Assembly: GCF_001517545.1 (NCBI RefSeq)
Contig: NZ_FBYA01000002.1
Location: 492,669 to 556,668 of the forward strand
Direction: 5' to 3'
Length of the DNA stretch: 64,000 bases
From: Limnohabitans sp. Rim47
Lineage (GTDB): Bacteria > Pseudomonadota > Gammaproteobacteria > Burkholderiales > Burkholderiaceae_C
Shown here: piece after piece, positions 9,927 to 20,693 of the stretch
How positions within the stretch are numbered: position 1 is the stretch's first letter
Layout of the letters: each line of letters starts with the position of its first letter
Notes under the pieces: model-generated
Seen by the model: only the letters and a program-made list of their open reading frames with translations
The model's database searches: none
What the model was told of the DNA's origin: nothing
Made by a program: the position numbers and the translations under genes

Positions 9927-11030
9927 TCAGCGAACTTTGCTCACGGCCGTGCGGTCTTCAATCCACAGGCTGTAACGAGACATGGCAAAGCAAAATGCGA
10001 AATAAATGAAGGTGATGAAGAGGTAGGCTTCGATCTTGAAAGGACGCCAGTCGGCATCCGAGTTCAGTGCCAGGCCCAATGCGCCGGTGAGTTCGTACAA
10101 AGAGACGATGGTTACCAACGAGGTGTCTTTGAACAAGCCAATGAACGTGTTCATGATGGACGGCACCACGGTGGCCAAGGCCTGCGGCAACACAATCATG
10201 CGCTGGACTTGCCAGTAACTCAGGCCCAGTGTGGCAGCAGCTTCGGTCTGCCCCTTGGGCAAGGCTTGCAAGCCACCGCGAATCACCTCAGCCATGTAAG
10301 CGGCTGAGAACAGCGTGATGCCCACAACCACGCGCAGCAACACATCGATCTTGACGCCTTCCGGCATGAACAGCGGCAGCATGAACGAGGCCATGAACAA
10401 CACCGTGATCAGAGGCACACCACGGATCAGCTCAACGTACAAGGTGCACAAAGTTCGGATGGCAGGCATGCTGGAGCGTCTGCCCAGCGCCACGAAAATG
10501 GCCAGCGGGAATGCCAACGTCATGGAGATCACGGTCAGCATGACCGTGAGCGGAAATCCGCCCCACTGGTCGGTGTCCACCGCGGTCAGGCCCCAAAAAC
10601 CACCCTTCATCAGCACAAAATAGACTGTCAGCATGACGGCCCAGAGCAAGGGCAAGGCCTTGTTCCAAAACCTCGGCATGCAACTGAGCACCACCACGCC
10701 CAGCATCAAGGCGGTCGCGATCACAGGACGCCAGTGTTCGGCTTCTGGGTAGCGGCCCATCACGATGAGGCGGCCTTTTTCTGAAATCACGCCCCAGCAA
10801 GCCCCCACACCCCGCAACTCATTGCATGACTGCAGATTGGCATTGAAAACGGCATGCAAAACCGCCCAGTCCATGGACGCGACCAACACCCAAACGCCCA
10901 GCCCGAGCAAGCCCAACGACAGCAGACTGCTGCCTGCACTGGAAAACAGGTTGACCCGCAGCCAAGCCAGCGGCCCGGACCTGCTGCCCGGCATGGGCCG
11001 GGCATCGATTGATTTAAAAATTGTGCTCAT
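9927..11030 (-). CDS. aapM: General amino-acid ABC transporter permease AapM
   Basis: Inner-membrane permease of the HisM/GlnP type. The conserved EAA-loop region is RGGLQALPKGQTEAAATLGL followed by the proline-rich coupling helix, at about residues 260-300. Several hydrophobic helices precede it, plus the long N-terminal extension typical of AapM. I place the start at the ATG at 11030 because a GGAG motif sits 8 bases upstream and the codon lies one base after the aapQ stop. An in-frame ATG at 11060 inside aapQ is less likely. The N-terminal IDARPMPG resembles IEARPLPG of AapQ, consistent with an ancient duplication. Confidence 0.93.
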   Translation of the reverse strand: MSTIFKSIDARPMPGSRSGPLAWLRVNLFSSAGSSLLSLGLLGLGVWVLVASMDWAVLHAVFNANLQSCNELRGVGACWGVISEKGRLIVMGRYPEAEHWRPVIATALMLGVVVLSCMPRFWNKALPLLWAVMLTVYFVLMKGGFWGLTAVDTDQWGGFPLTVMLTVISMTLAFPLAIFVALGRRSSMPAIRTLCTLYVELIRGVPLITVLFMASFMLPLFMPEGVKIDVLLRVVVGITLFSAAYMAEVIRGGLQALPKGQTEAAATLGLSYWQVQRMIVLPQALATVVPSIMNTFIGLFKDTSLVTIVSLYELTGALGLALNSDADWRPFKIEAYLFITFIYFAFCFAMSRYSLWIEDRTAVSKVR

Positions 11031-11031
11031 G

Positions 11032-12231
11032 TCAACGCTCCTGGATGGCGGCACTGGCATTGAACCAGTTCATGAGAGCCGACGTGATGAGAGACAGGGT
11101 CAGGTACACCAACATCACAATGGACAGCGCCTCGATGGCGCGGCCTGTCTGATTGAGTGTGGTGTTGGCAATCGAGACCAACTCAGGGTAGCCGATGGCC
11201 ACCGCCAAAGAGGAGTTTTTGGTCAGGTTCAGGTATTGGCTGGTCAAGGGCGGAATGATCACGCGCAAGGCCTGCGGCAACACCACCAGGCGCATCGACT
11301 GGCTTTTGGTCAAACCCAAAGACGCGGAAGCCTCGTGCTGCCCCAGTGAAACAGAGGCAATACCCGATCGCACCACCTCGGCAATGAACGAAGCCGTGTA
11401 GAACACCAGCCCGCACAGCAACGCCATGAATTCAGGACTGAACACACCGCCGTTTTCAATCTGGAAATCGCCCACTTTGGGCAGATTCCATTCAGAAGGC
11501 GCACCGCCTAACAGCCAACCGAGCACAGCCAACGCCAATGTGACCGCCATAGACACCCACAAAACCGGGCGTGTCTGACCGGTTTGGTCGAAATGCGCCT
11601 TGGCCTTGCGGCGGTAATAAATGGCAAAAACACCCCCCAGCGCAGCCCCCAGAAGGGCCAGCGTCTGCCCCATTTGCCACACAGGCCAAGGGAAGGAAAC
11701 GCCGTTTTTGCTCAAGTAAAAATGGCCCAAGGTCCAGGCTTTGTCGAAATCAGGCAAGGCCTCCGTGAAGACCAGATACCAAATGAGCAGTTGCAGGTAA
11801 ACGGGTACATTGCGGAAAAACTCGACAAAGCCGTAACAAATCTTGCGCACCAAAAAGTTGGCAGAAAAGCGACCAACCCCAACCAACACGCCCAAAAGCG
11901 TGGCCAGTGCAATGCCGATCAATGCCACCTTGAGGGTGTTGAGCATGCCAATCAGAAAGGCCACCAAATAGGTGCTGTTGGGCGCGTATTCAATCAGCGT
12001 TTCGCTGATGTCAAAGCCAAAGGGCTGAAACAAGAAGTCATACCCGCTTTGGATGCCGCGCAAACGCATGTTGGTCAGCGTGTTGCTGACCAGCAAACCG
12101 ACCAGCGCCAGGACCGAAAGGATCGCGACGATCTGGTAAATGACCGAACGCCCTTCGCGGCTACGCCACGAGATGGATCGGTTTTTTTTCCCAGGCAATG
12201 GCCTGGCCTCGATCATGGAAAAATGGGACAT
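11032..12231 (-). CDS. aapQ: General amino-acid ABC transporter permease AapQ
   Basis: Partner permease of AapM; the two form the heterodimeric channel of the amino-acid importer. The EAA-loop is visible as RSGIASVSLGQHEASASLGL near residues 300-320, and the family feature GYDFLFQPFGFDISETLI lies near the N-terminus, about residue 63. I chose the ATG at 12231 (MSHFSMIEARPLPG); the frame stays open to 12276, but that extension runs into the hairpin behind aapJ. The length of 399 residues fits AapQ. It overlaps or abuts aapM by a TGA-C-ATG junction. Confidence 0.93.
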   Translation of the reverse strand: MSHFSMIEARPLPGKKNRSISWRSREGRSVIYQIVAILSVLALVGLLVSNTLTNMRLRGIQSGYDFLFQPFGFDISETLIEYAPNSTYLVAFLIGMLNTLKVALIGIALATLLGVLVGVGRFSANFLVRKICYGFVEFFRNVPVYLQLLIWYLVFTEALPDFDKAWTLGHFYLSKNGVSFPWPVWQMGQTLALLGAALGGVFAIYYRRKAKAHFDQTGQTRPVLWVSMAVTLALAVLGWLLGGAPSEWNLPKVGDFQIENGGVFSPEFMALLCGLVFYTASFIAEVVRSGIASVSLGQHEASASLGLTKSQSMRLVVLPQALRVIIPPLTSQYLNLTKNSSLAVAIGYPELVSIANTTLNQTGRAIEALSIVMLVYLTLSLITSALMNWFNASAAIQER

Positions 12232-12264
12232 GTGCTGGGCCTGAAGAAAACCACGGTTGCAAAA

Positions 12265-12289
12265 GATACGCCCCACGAAGGGGCGTATC
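12265..12289 (-). terminator. Intercistronic hairpin after aapJ (attenuator-like)
   Basis: A perfect 10-bp stem, GATACGCCCC and GGGGCGTATC, has a 5-base loop and on the minus strand is followed by TTTTGC. It sits between aapJ and aapQ. Such hairpins after binding-protein genes commonly stop part of the transcription or protect the upstream mRNA, so that the binding protein outnumbers the permeases. Confidence 0.7.
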
Positions 12290-12314
12290 CAGAGCCTTTA
12301 CAGAAGGCTGAAAA

Positions 12315-13343
12315 TCAACGCAGTGGAGATGCGTACATCAAACCGCCCTTGTTCCACTGGTTGTTCAGACCCCGGGGCAAGTTGATGGCAGTTTTAGGAC
12401 CGACGTTGCGCTCGAACATTTCGCCGTAGTTACCGGTCGTCTTGATGGCACGGGCCAACCACTCCTTGTCCAGACCCAGGTGCTTGCCCAGGTCTTCGGT
12501 GGCACCCAACAAACGGCCCACTTGCGGGTTGTCGCTGCTCTTCATTTGTTCCACGTTGGCTTGGGTGATGCCGTACTCTTCGGCTTCGACCAGACCACTC
12601 AGAACCCACTTGTTGATGGCGAACCACTCGTCGTCACCACGGCGAACCATTGGGCCCAGTGGCTCTTTCGAGATCAAGTCCGACAGCACGACGTGTGCAG
12701 CAGGATCTTTGGCTTCCTTGGCACGCACCGAGGCCAGGCCGGATGCGTCGGTGGTGTACGCCTGGCAACGGCCAGAAAAGTAAGCACCGGTTGCGGCTTC
12801 GACTTTTTCAAACACCACAGGCTTCAGATTGAGCTTGTTGGCACGGGAGAAATCGGTCAGGTTTTTCTCGGTGGTGGTGCCGGATTGCACGCAAACGGTA
12901 GCGCCCTTGAGCTGCTTGGCGCTGGTGATTTTGCCCTTTGGCACCATGAAACCTTGGCCGTCGTAGTAGTTGGCACCAATGAAGTGCAGGCCCAAGGAAC
13001 CGTCACGGTTCAGGGTGTTGGTGGTGTTGCGGGCCAAGACGTCCACTTCGCCAGATTGCAAAGCGGTGAAACGCTGTTGCGCTGTCAGGGGAACATATTT
13101 GACCTTGCTGGCATCGCTCAGCACAGCAGCAGCCAGGGCCCGGCAGTGGTCAACATCCAGGCCAGACCAGTTGCCACTGGAGTCGGCAGCAGAAAAACCC
13201 GCCAGACCTGTGTTGACACCGCAAACGATTTGTCCGCGCTGCTTGATCTGGTCAAGGGTTTTGCCAGCCATGGCCGATGTACCAGCCAACAGGCCTGCAG
13301 TAGCCAAAACGGCACCGATTACGGTTTGTGCATGTTTTTTCAT
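12315..13343 (-). CDS. aapJ: General amino-acid ABC transporter, periplasmic binding protein
   Basis: Periplasmic solute-binding protein that delivers L-amino acids to AapQMP. A signal peptide is clear: MKKHAQTVIGAVLATAGLLA with cleavage after SAMA. The mature protein begins with KTLDQIKQRGQIVCGVNTGL, the usual family-3 binding-protein entry, and contains CVQSGTTTEKNL and the C-terminal region ERNVGPKTAINLPRGLNNQW typical of AapJ/BztA. The start at 13343 has an AGAGGA ribosome-binding site; the longer frame to 13385 adds an unconvincing N-terminus. It is the first gene of the operon, followed by the intercistronic hairpin. Confidence 0.95.
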   Translation of the reverse strand: MKKHAQTVIGAVLATAGLLAGTSAMAGKTLDQIKQRGQIVCGVNTGLAGFSAADSSGNWSGLDVDHCRALAAAVLSDASKVKYVPLTAQQRFTALQSGEVDVLARNTTNTLNRDGSLGLHFIGANYYDGQGFMVPKGKITSAKQLKGATVCVQSGTTTEKNLTDFSRANKLNLKPVVFEKVEAATGAYFSGRCQAYTTDASGLASVRAKEAKDPAAHVVLSDLISKEPLGPMVRRGDDEWFAINKWVLSGLVEAEEYGITQANVEQMKSSDNPQVGRLLGATEDLGKHLGLDKEWLARAIKTTGNYGEMFERNVGPKTAINLPRGLNNQWNKGGLMYASPLR

Positions 13344-13621
13344 GGTTAGTATCCTCTTTTTCAATATTGAGCAGCAAAACGCCACCGGTTAATTAAATGC
13401 CAAATCCAAGTCCGGATCGCCTAGGAGCTTCCCTAGGGCTTGCCTTGACCAGGGTGATCACTTCTGCTGCACCACAACGATGCACAGCGGCTGATCTACA
13501 GTTTTATTGAGCACAAAATGTGCCCGAAAGAAAACGTGAAAGGAATGTAGTCTGTTTATGGTCTTTCAAGCCTCCGTGAGTACCCTCGATTGTCATGCAA
13601 AAAATGCATGAATCAATGCGC
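13344..13621 (-). promoter_or_regulatory. aapJ upstream region with three palindromes
   Basis: The 278-base gap between the LysR gene and aapJ carries no gene. It contains GCACA-AAA-TGTGC at 13511-13523, CATGCA-AAAAA-TGCATG at 13594-13610, and a pair of CCTAGG hexamers at 13420-13425 and 13432-13437. The last lies about 80-90 bases upstream of aapJ and could be an operator; the one at 13594 is just behind the LysR stop and might act as a weak terminator. I cannot assign a promoter with confidence. Confidence 0.4.
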
Positions 13622-14566
13622 TCAGCGGGACGAATGAACAGAGGCCGCTCTTTGCGTCAAATGCAGCCACAACTGCTGAGCCGCGCCCGGCTCCAAGTGT
13701 TTGGCATTCGGTTTTTCACGGTAAGCCCGGACCTCCATGGTCAGCGCAAGCGCGTTCCCTTCAGGCAAACCCACCTCGACCAATGCGCCCGCTTGGACTT
13801 CTTTTTTAACGGCACTGCGCGGTAAAAAAGCAATGCCATGCCCTTCCATGGCCATGACCTTCAGGCCTTCTGCCATGTCGGTTTCATAAACACGCTCAAA
13901 GTGAATGGGGGTTTTCGATTGCTTGAGTATCCAGTCGGTGATCCCCCCCAAATAAGCCCCCGGCGCATAACCCAAATAGGGCAAAGGCCACGCCACCGTG
14001 CCGGGCAAATTGAAAACAGCCAAGCCATCCGACCCCGCTTTGGCATAGGGCGCAATCACCTCTTGCCCCAAAACTACCATTTCGTAACGCTCGGCATCAA
14101 GTTGCAAGGGCTGCGAGGGATGGTGGTACGTGATCAAGAGGTCACAACCACCTTCGACCAAGCGCATGGCGGCATCGTGCACGTTCAGGGCGATCAAACG
14201 ACTTTTGATCGGACCAAAACCTTCGCGCAAGCCCGCGACCCAAGATGGGAAAAAAGTAAACGCCAAGGTGTGCGGGACCGCGAACTCGATAAAGTCCTGT
14301 CCGGCCGAATTGTGGCCACGCAGCATGGCTCGGGTGTTCTGCAAAGACTGCAACACCTCGAGCGCCTGGGCGTACAAGGTCTCACCCGCTGGGGTGAGTT
14401 TGGTGGGGTAAGAGCTGCGGTCCACCAAATCAGCCCCTGCCCAAGCCTCCAGTGACTGGATACGCCGGGAAAAGGCGGGTTGCGTCACATGCCGCAACTG
14501 CGCTGAGCGGCTGAAACTGCGGGTTTCAGCCAAGCTCACAAAATCTTCAAGCCATTTGGTTTCCAT
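13622..14566 (-). CDS. LysR-family transcriptional regulator (HypT-like)
   Basis: DNA-binding regulator with an N-terminal winged helix-turn-helix (residues 1-60) and a LysR effector domain. The opening METKWLEDFVSLAETRSFS and the HVTQPAFSRRIQSLE recognition segment resemble the HypT (YjiE) subgroup of LysR proteins, whose E. coli member senses hypochlorite through methionine oxidation; that likeness is from memory and does not prove the same signal. The length of 314 residues is normal. It lies upstream of, and in the same direction as, the aap operon, so control of that operon is possible but not shown. Confidence 0.88.
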   Translation of the reverse strand: METKWLEDFVSLAETRSFSRSAQLRHVTQPAFSRRIQSLEAWAGADLVDRSSYPTKLTPAGETLYAQALEVLQSLQNTRAMLRGHNSAGQDFIEFAVPHTLAFTFFPSWVAGLREGFGPIKSRLIALNVHDAAMRLVEGGCDLLITYHHPSQPLQLDAERYEMVVLGQEVIAPYAKAGSDGLAVFNLPGTVAWPLPYLGYAPGAYLGGITDWILKQSKTPIHFERVYETDMAEGLKVMAMEGHGIAFLPRSAVKKEVQAGALVEVGLPEGNALALTMEVRAYREKPNAKHLEPGAAQQLWLHLTQRAASVHSSR

Positions 14567-14634
14567 GGGCGAAGATTATGGGGCCGCAACACGCCCCTGC
14601 AGGTCGGAGCTCAAGCCAGCGTCTTGCAATCCGT

Positions 14635-16479
14635 TCACTCTGCCGATTGTTGCAGTGCCCACATATTGGCATAGCGCCCTTGCAATGCCAGCAAAGTGGC
14701 GTGGTTGCCGCGCTCGATGATTTGCCCGGCATCCATCACCAGAATTTCGTGCGCATCGACCACGGTGGACAAACGGTGCGCGATCACCAAGGTGGTTTTG
14801 TTTTGCGCCACACTGGCCAGCTCGGCCTGAATGGCCCGTTCGTTGGCCGAGTCCAGCGCCGAAGTGGCTTCGTCAAACACCAAAATCGGCGGGTCTTTGA
14901 GCAAGGTGCGGGCGATGGCCACGCGCTGTTTCTCGCCGCCTGAGAGCTTCAGCCCACGCTCGCCCACCGAGGTTTTGTAGCCCTTGGGCGTAGACGCGAT
15001 GAAGTCGTGGATGCGGGCAGCCCGCGCTGCGCTTTCGATGTCGGTCTGGCTCGCACCAGGGCGACCATAAGCGATGTTGTAGGCCACGCTGTCGTTGAAC
15101 AAAACAGTGTCTTGCGGCACGATGCCAAGCGACTTGCGCACACTGGCCTGTGTGACCTGACGGATGTCTTGCCCCGCGATTCGGATGAAGCCTTGCTGCA
15201 CGTCGTAAAAGCGGAACATCAATCGCGCCAATGTGGACTTGCCCGAACCCGAGGGGCCAACGACCGCCACAGTCTTGCCAGCCGGAATGGTGAAGCTGAT
15301 GTCCTTGAGGATCGGGCGGTCGCTTTCGTAGGCAAAAGACACGCGGTCAAACACCACATCGGGCGCACCTTGCAAGGCCAGCACGGGCGCACCCGGCGCA
15401 TCGGCCACTTCGCGTTCGCGGTCCATCAGCACAAACATCTTGTCCAGGTCGGTCAGGCTTTGCTTGATCTCACGGTAGAGCACGCCCAAGAAGTTGAGCG
15501 GGATGTAAAGCTGGATCATGAACGCGTTGATCATGACCAGATCGCCCAAAGTCATGCGCCCGGCCACCACGCCTTCGGTGGCACGCCACAGCATGGCCAC
15601 CAAGGCAGCCGCAATGATCAGCTGCTGCCCGGTGTTGAGCACCGACAACGTCGTTTGTGCCTTGAGCCGGGCCACGCGCAAGCGCTCCAGGCTTTCGTCA
15701 TAACGCCCAGCTTCAAACACCTCGTTGCCAAAGTATTTGACGGTTTCGTAATTCAAAAGCGAATCGATGGCCCGCGTGTGGGCTGCCGAGTCAAACTCGT
15801 TGGCTTGCTTGCGAAACTGGGTCCGCCACTCGGTGATGCGCACCGTGAAAAAGATGTACAAGGCCAGCGCCAGCAGCGTGATGACCGCGAACCAGGCATC
15901 GAATTTGACCGCCAAAATGGTCAACACCAAGCCCACCTCGATCAGCGTCGGGATGATGCTGTAGAGCGAATAGGAAATCAGTGATTCGATGCCACGCACG
16001 CCACGCTCGATATCGCGGGTCATGCCTCCGGTCTGCCGTGCCAAGTGAAAACGCAGACTCAAGGCGTGCAGGTGCTCGAAGGTTTGCAGGGCGATGCTGC
16101 GCGATGCACCTTGCGTGGCCTTGGCAAACACCAGCTCGCGCAACTCGGTGAAGGCCGAAGTCAGCAAGCGCAAAGCGCCATAGCCCACCAGCAAAGCCAC
16201 GGGCACCACCAGCACCGCTTGCGGGTCGCCGGGTTTCAAGCTCATGGCATCGACCAACTCCTTGAGCAGCAGAGGCACGCTGACGTTGGCCAGCTTGGCA
16301 CCGACCATCAGGCTCAAGGCGATGACCACCCGCCACTTGTATTGCCAAAGGTAAGGCAACAGACGCGACAGGGTTTGCCAATCGCCGCCCGCGGGTGGCT
16401 GGGGCACATGGCCTGAGACAGGCACAGGCTGGGGCGTGGCAGAAGAAGCAGGGGCAGCAGGTTCGCCGTGGTGGCGCAT
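14635..16479 (-). CDS. Atm1-type ABC exporter (fused membrane and ATPase domains)
   Basis: Half-transporter that should act as a homodimer in the inner membrane. Six transmembrane helices occupy about residues 45-320, and the nucleotide-binding domain holds Walker A GPSGSGKST (near residue 408), LSGGEKQRVAIARTL, Walker B PPILVFDEATSALD and the switch His in VIAHRLSTV. The segment VLNTGQQLI contains the N-x-x-Q pair that binds glutathione in bacterial Atm1 homologues, and NYETVKYFGNE is typical of Atm1/HMT1. Likely cargo is glutathione derivatives or metal-thiol complexes, by family analogy only. I chose the ATG at 16479 over an in-frame TTG at 16488. The divergent yciA-like gene starts 38 bases away. 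Confidence 0.9.
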   Translation of the reverse strand: MRHHGEPAAPASSATPQPVPVSGHVPQPPAGGDWQTLSRLLPYLWQYKWRVVIALSLMVGAKLANVSVPLLLKELVDAMSLKPGDPQAVLVVPVALLVGYGALRLLTSAFTELRELVFAKATQGASRSIALQTFEHLHALSLRFHLARQTGGMTRDIERGVRGIESLISYSLYSIIPTLIEVGLVLTILAVKFDAWFAVITLLALALYIFFTVRITEWRTQFRKQANEFDSAAHTRAIDSLLNYETVKYFGNEVFEAGRYDESLERLRVARLKAQTTLSVLNTGQQLIIAAALVAMLWRATEGVVAGRMTLGDLVMINAFMIQLYIPLNFLGVLYREIKQSLTDLDKMFVLMDREREVADAPGAPVLALQGAPDVVFDRVSFAYESDRPILKDISFTIPAGKTVAVVGPSGSGKSTLARLMFRFYDVQQGFIRIAGQDIRQVTQASVRKSLGIVPQDTVLFNDSVAYNIAYGRPGASQTDIESAARAARIHDFIASTPKGYKTSVGERGLKLSGGEKQRVAIARTLLKDPPILVFDEATSALDSANERAIQAELASVAQNKTTLVIAHRLSTVVDAHEILVMDAGQIIERGNHATLLALQGRYANMWALQQSAE

Positions 16480-16517
16480 AAGGGACAATCCAGTTTTTAG
16501 TTCACCCGATTGTGCCC

Positions 16518-16928
16518 ATGTCTGAAACCCTCCGCCCTCACACCGTGGCTTTGCCCACAGACCAGGAATTGGTGCTCAAGGTCATTCCCATGCCCGCCGA
16601 CTGCAATGCCAGTGGCGACATTTTTGGCGGCTGGGTCATGGCCCAAGTCGACTTGGCCGGAGCCGTGCTGCCTGCAAGGCGCGTGCGGGGTCGCATGGTG
16701 ACGGTGGCGGTGAACGAATTCATCTTCAAGCAACCGGTCAAAGTGGGCGACATTTTGTCGTTTTTTTCACGCATCGTGCGGGTGGGCCGCACATCGGTCA
16801 CGGTGAAGGTCGAGGTGTTTGCCGAGCGGTTTCAGCTGCAAGGCCAGTACATCAAGGTGACCGAGGCCCATCTGACCTATGTGGCGGTGGACGAGCAAGG
16901 CCAACCACGGGCCGTACCGGCAGAATGA
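16518..16928 (+). CDS. Acyl-CoA thioesterase, YciA-like hotdog protein
   Basis: Cytoplasmic thioesterase that hydrolyses acyl-CoA to free acid and CoA. The hotdog signature NASGDIFGGWVMAQVDLAGA is nearly that of YciA and includes the catalytic Asp region; VTVAVNEFIFKQPVKVGDIL and the C-terminal YVAVDEQGQPRAVPAE also match. The ATG at 16518 gives 136 residues, the usual length; an upstream in-frame GTG at 16512 would add only two residues. It diverges from the Atm1-type exporter gene and stands alone on its strand. Confidence 0.88.
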   Translation: MSETLRPHTVALPTDQELVLKVIPMPADCNASGDIFGGWVMAQVDLAGAVLPARRVRGRMVTVAVNEFIFKQPVKVGDILSFFSRIVRVGRTSVTVKVEVFAERFQLQGQYIKVTEAHLTYVAVDEQGQPRAVPAE

Positions 16929-17030
16929 AACGCTGAGCCAAGTCGGCACCCAGCGTCAGTACCTTGCAAAGCCGTCCCGGCCTGCGTTCATTCAGACACA
17001 GATCATTGAAACAAAGCGCCAGCGGCGCGA

Positions 17031-17513
17031 TCAGGACACGATGTAGGCGGCAGCGCCGGTGGACATCAAGGTGCCGTCCGGACCACAAAACTCCATGCGC
17101 GATGACCCCACCCGAGAGCCCACGCGCAGCGCATGGGCCGTGACGGTGAAATGCTCGCCAATGCCGGGGCGCAAATAGTCCACCCGCAAGTCAATCGTGC
17201 CCAGCTTGGCAAAACGCTCCAATCGCTTGGCGGGGGTCTCATCCATGTGCTTGGCGGCCAAGGCCGCCATCACGGCCGCACTGCCGATGGCATCCAGCAC
17301 CGCACTGATGACACCGCCATGGATGCGGTTGTAGGCAAAGTGCCCCACCAACTCGGGCCGCATGTCGATGCGGGCCTCCACCCCTTCGGGTGTGACTTTC
17401 ACCAGTTTGAGCCCCAGTGTCTTGTTGAAGACGATTTTTTCTTCGTAAATCTGGCGAAAGCCCTCGAGGTATTCGGGCTCAAAGACAACGGGTGAGTTTG
17501 TGCGATGGGGCAT
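17031..17513 (-). CDS. PaaI-like hotdog thioesterase
   Basis: Second hotdog-fold protein of the window, distinct from the YciA-like one. The segment VGHFAYNRIHGGVISAVLDAIG carries the conserved HGG turn of PaaI/YiiD-type thioesterases, and IDLRVDYLRPG forms the typical second strand pair. The length of 160 residues is ordinary. It precedes no gene closely: the enoyl-CoA hydratase gene ends 39 bases upstream in the same direction, so the two probably form one transcript. The physiological acyl-CoA is not evident. Confidence 0.8.
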   Translation of the reverse strand: MPHRTNSPVVFEPEYLEGFRQIYEEKIVFNKTLGLKLVKVTPEGVEARIDMRPELVGHFAYNRIHGGVISAVLDAIGSAAVMAALAAKHMDETPAKRLERFAKLGTIDLRVDYLRPGIGEHFTVTAHALRVGSRVGSSRMEFCGPDGTLMSTGAAAYIVS

Positions 17514-17552
17514 CTGATTTGCAGGTCGGTGGCTTTGGCGCTGCGCCCAAAT

Positions 17553-18317
17553 TTAGAGCTTCGAAAAATCAGGCTTGCGCTTTTCCATGAAAGCCCCAAA
17601 GGCTTCTTTGGCGGCCGGCTCTTTCAGCATACGGCCAAAGCTTTTGCCTTCTTCGTCCATTTTTTGCAGCACCTCTTGCTGGTAGCCACCTTTCATCAAA
17701 CGCTTGGTCTCAATGAGTGAGGACAAGGGTTTGGCAGCGAGCTTGCGTGCCTGTGCTTGGGCGTAGCCATTGACTTCGGTGGGCGGCACGACACGGTTGA
17801 CCAGCCCGACTTCTTGGGCACCCTCGGCAAAGAAGGGGTCACCCATGAGCAACGCCTCGGCCGCCCGGTGATAGCCAAACATGCGCGGAGCCAGCAGGCT
17901 TGAGGCCGCTTCGGGGCAAAGACCCAAGTTCACAAAAGGCATGGAAAACGCAGCGTTGTCGCCTGCGTAAACCAGGTCGCAATGAAACAGCAGGGTGGTG
18001 CCAATGCCCACGGCAGGCCCGGCCACAGCGGCCATCAGCGGCTTTTCAAATGTCGCAATGCCACGCAAAAAACGGAAAACGGGCGAGTCTTGTGTGCTGG
18101 GCGGCTGGTTCAAAAAATCACCGATGTCATTGCCCGCACTGAAGACGCTTTCATGGCCCTGAAACAGCACCACCCGCACACGGGCATCCGCTGCAGCTTG
18201 GGCCACGGCGTCGGCCATGGCGGCGTACATGGCCGATGTGATGGAGTTCTTTTTGTCCAGCCGGTTGAAGGTGATGGTCATCACCCCGGCGTCGATGTGG
18301 GTCAGGATGTCAGACAT
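17553..18317 (-). CDS. Enoyl-CoA hydratase/isomerase family protein
   Basis: Crotonase-fold enzyme expected to hydrate or isomerise an enoyl-CoA. The CoA-binding and oxyanion-hole segments are VFSAGNDIGDF (around residue 60) and AVAGPAVGIGTTLLFHCDLVYA (around 98-120). The second catalytic acid of true hydratases, normally Glu in the segment here read as FVNLGLCPEAASS, appears as the usual family Pro-Glu pair, so hydratase or isomerase activity is plausible. It is 254 residues long. It shares direction with the thioesterase and with the downstream-located acyl-CoA dehydrogenase, consistent with fatty or branched acyl-CoA degradation. Confidence 0.87.
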   Translation of the reverse strand: MSDILTHIDAGVMTITFNRLDKKNSITSAMYAAMADAVAQAAADARVRVVLFQGHESVFSAGNDIGDFLNQPPSTQDSPVFRFLRGIATFEKPLMAAVAGPAVGIGTTLLFHCDLVYAGDNAAFSMPFVNLGLCPEAASSLLAPRMFGYHRAAEALLMGDPFFAEGAQEVGLVNRVVPPTEVNGYAQAQARKLAAKPLSSLIETKRLMKGGYQQEVLQKMDEEGKSFGRMLKEPAAKEAFGAFMEKRKPDFSKL

Positions 18318-18365
18318 GGTGTTCCTTGTGTGTGGCGGTGAGTGTGGGTCCGCGCAAAAACCGGT

Positions 18366-18809
18366 TTACTGAACCCGAATCCAGGTTTGGGTGCGTCCCA
18401 ACAGGGGCGTACCGATGTAACCCCGGACCTCGAGCTTTTTGCCACCGTCAATCGGCGTCAAACGCAGGCTGTAGTTTTTGCCGTTCTCGGGATCAAGAAT
18501 TTTCCCACCTTCCCACACCATTTTGCCGTCGCCTTGTTGACCGCCCCGGATGATTTCCATGCCGATTTTCGGCTTGTCTTTGCGGTCATCGGTGCACAAA
18601 CTGCAATGGGTCTCAGCGCTGGGCGTGGTCAACAACGATTTTTCGACCACACCCGACAGGCTTCCGGCCGCGTTCTGGCTGATGCGAATCTCTGCTTTGG
18701 GCTGCTTGCTCTCGTCGTCAATGCTGCGCCACAGGCCCACCGGGCTCATTTGGGCTTGGGCGGCCAGGGTCAGCAAGCCGAGGCTCAGGGTCAGTGCGGT
18801 TTTGATCAT
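18366..18809 (-). CDS. DUF2147 family secreted protein
   Basis: Small exported protein of unknown function. A signal peptide (MIKTALTLSLGLLTLAAQAQ) ends near residue 20, and the mature part begins MSPVGLWRSIDDESKQPKAE, the recognisable DUF2147 entry. It also contains GMEIIRGGQ and the C-terminal YIGTPLLGRTQTWIR. The mature domain is a compact predicted beta-barrel-like fold; two cysteines (CSLC) lie in the middle. I use the ATG at 18809 because the longer frame adds eleven residues ahead of a clean signal peptide. It lies 29 bases after the acyl-CoA dehydrogenase gene. Confidence 0.83.
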   Translation of the reverse strand: MIKTALTLSLGLLTLAAQAQMSPVGLWRSIDDESKQPKAEIRISQNAAGSLSGVVEKSLLTTPSAETHCSLCTDDRKDKPKIGMEIIRGGQQGDGKMVWEGGKILDPENGKNYSLRLTPIDGGKKLEVRGYIGTPLLGRTQTWIRVQ

Positions 18810-18838
18810 GGTGTTCTTTCTGTTCAGATAGCTGGCCT

Positions 18839-20650
<1,812 letters not shown>

Positions 20651-20693
20651 GAAGACTCCTTGAAAATGAAGATCGGGGGGGTAAAAGCAAAAA

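Noticed and set aside
13370..13395. Sigma54-type promoter for aapJ
   Set aside because: TGGCG...TTTTGCTGC on the minus strand has GG and GC separated by nine, not ten, bases, so the -24/-12 spacing fails.
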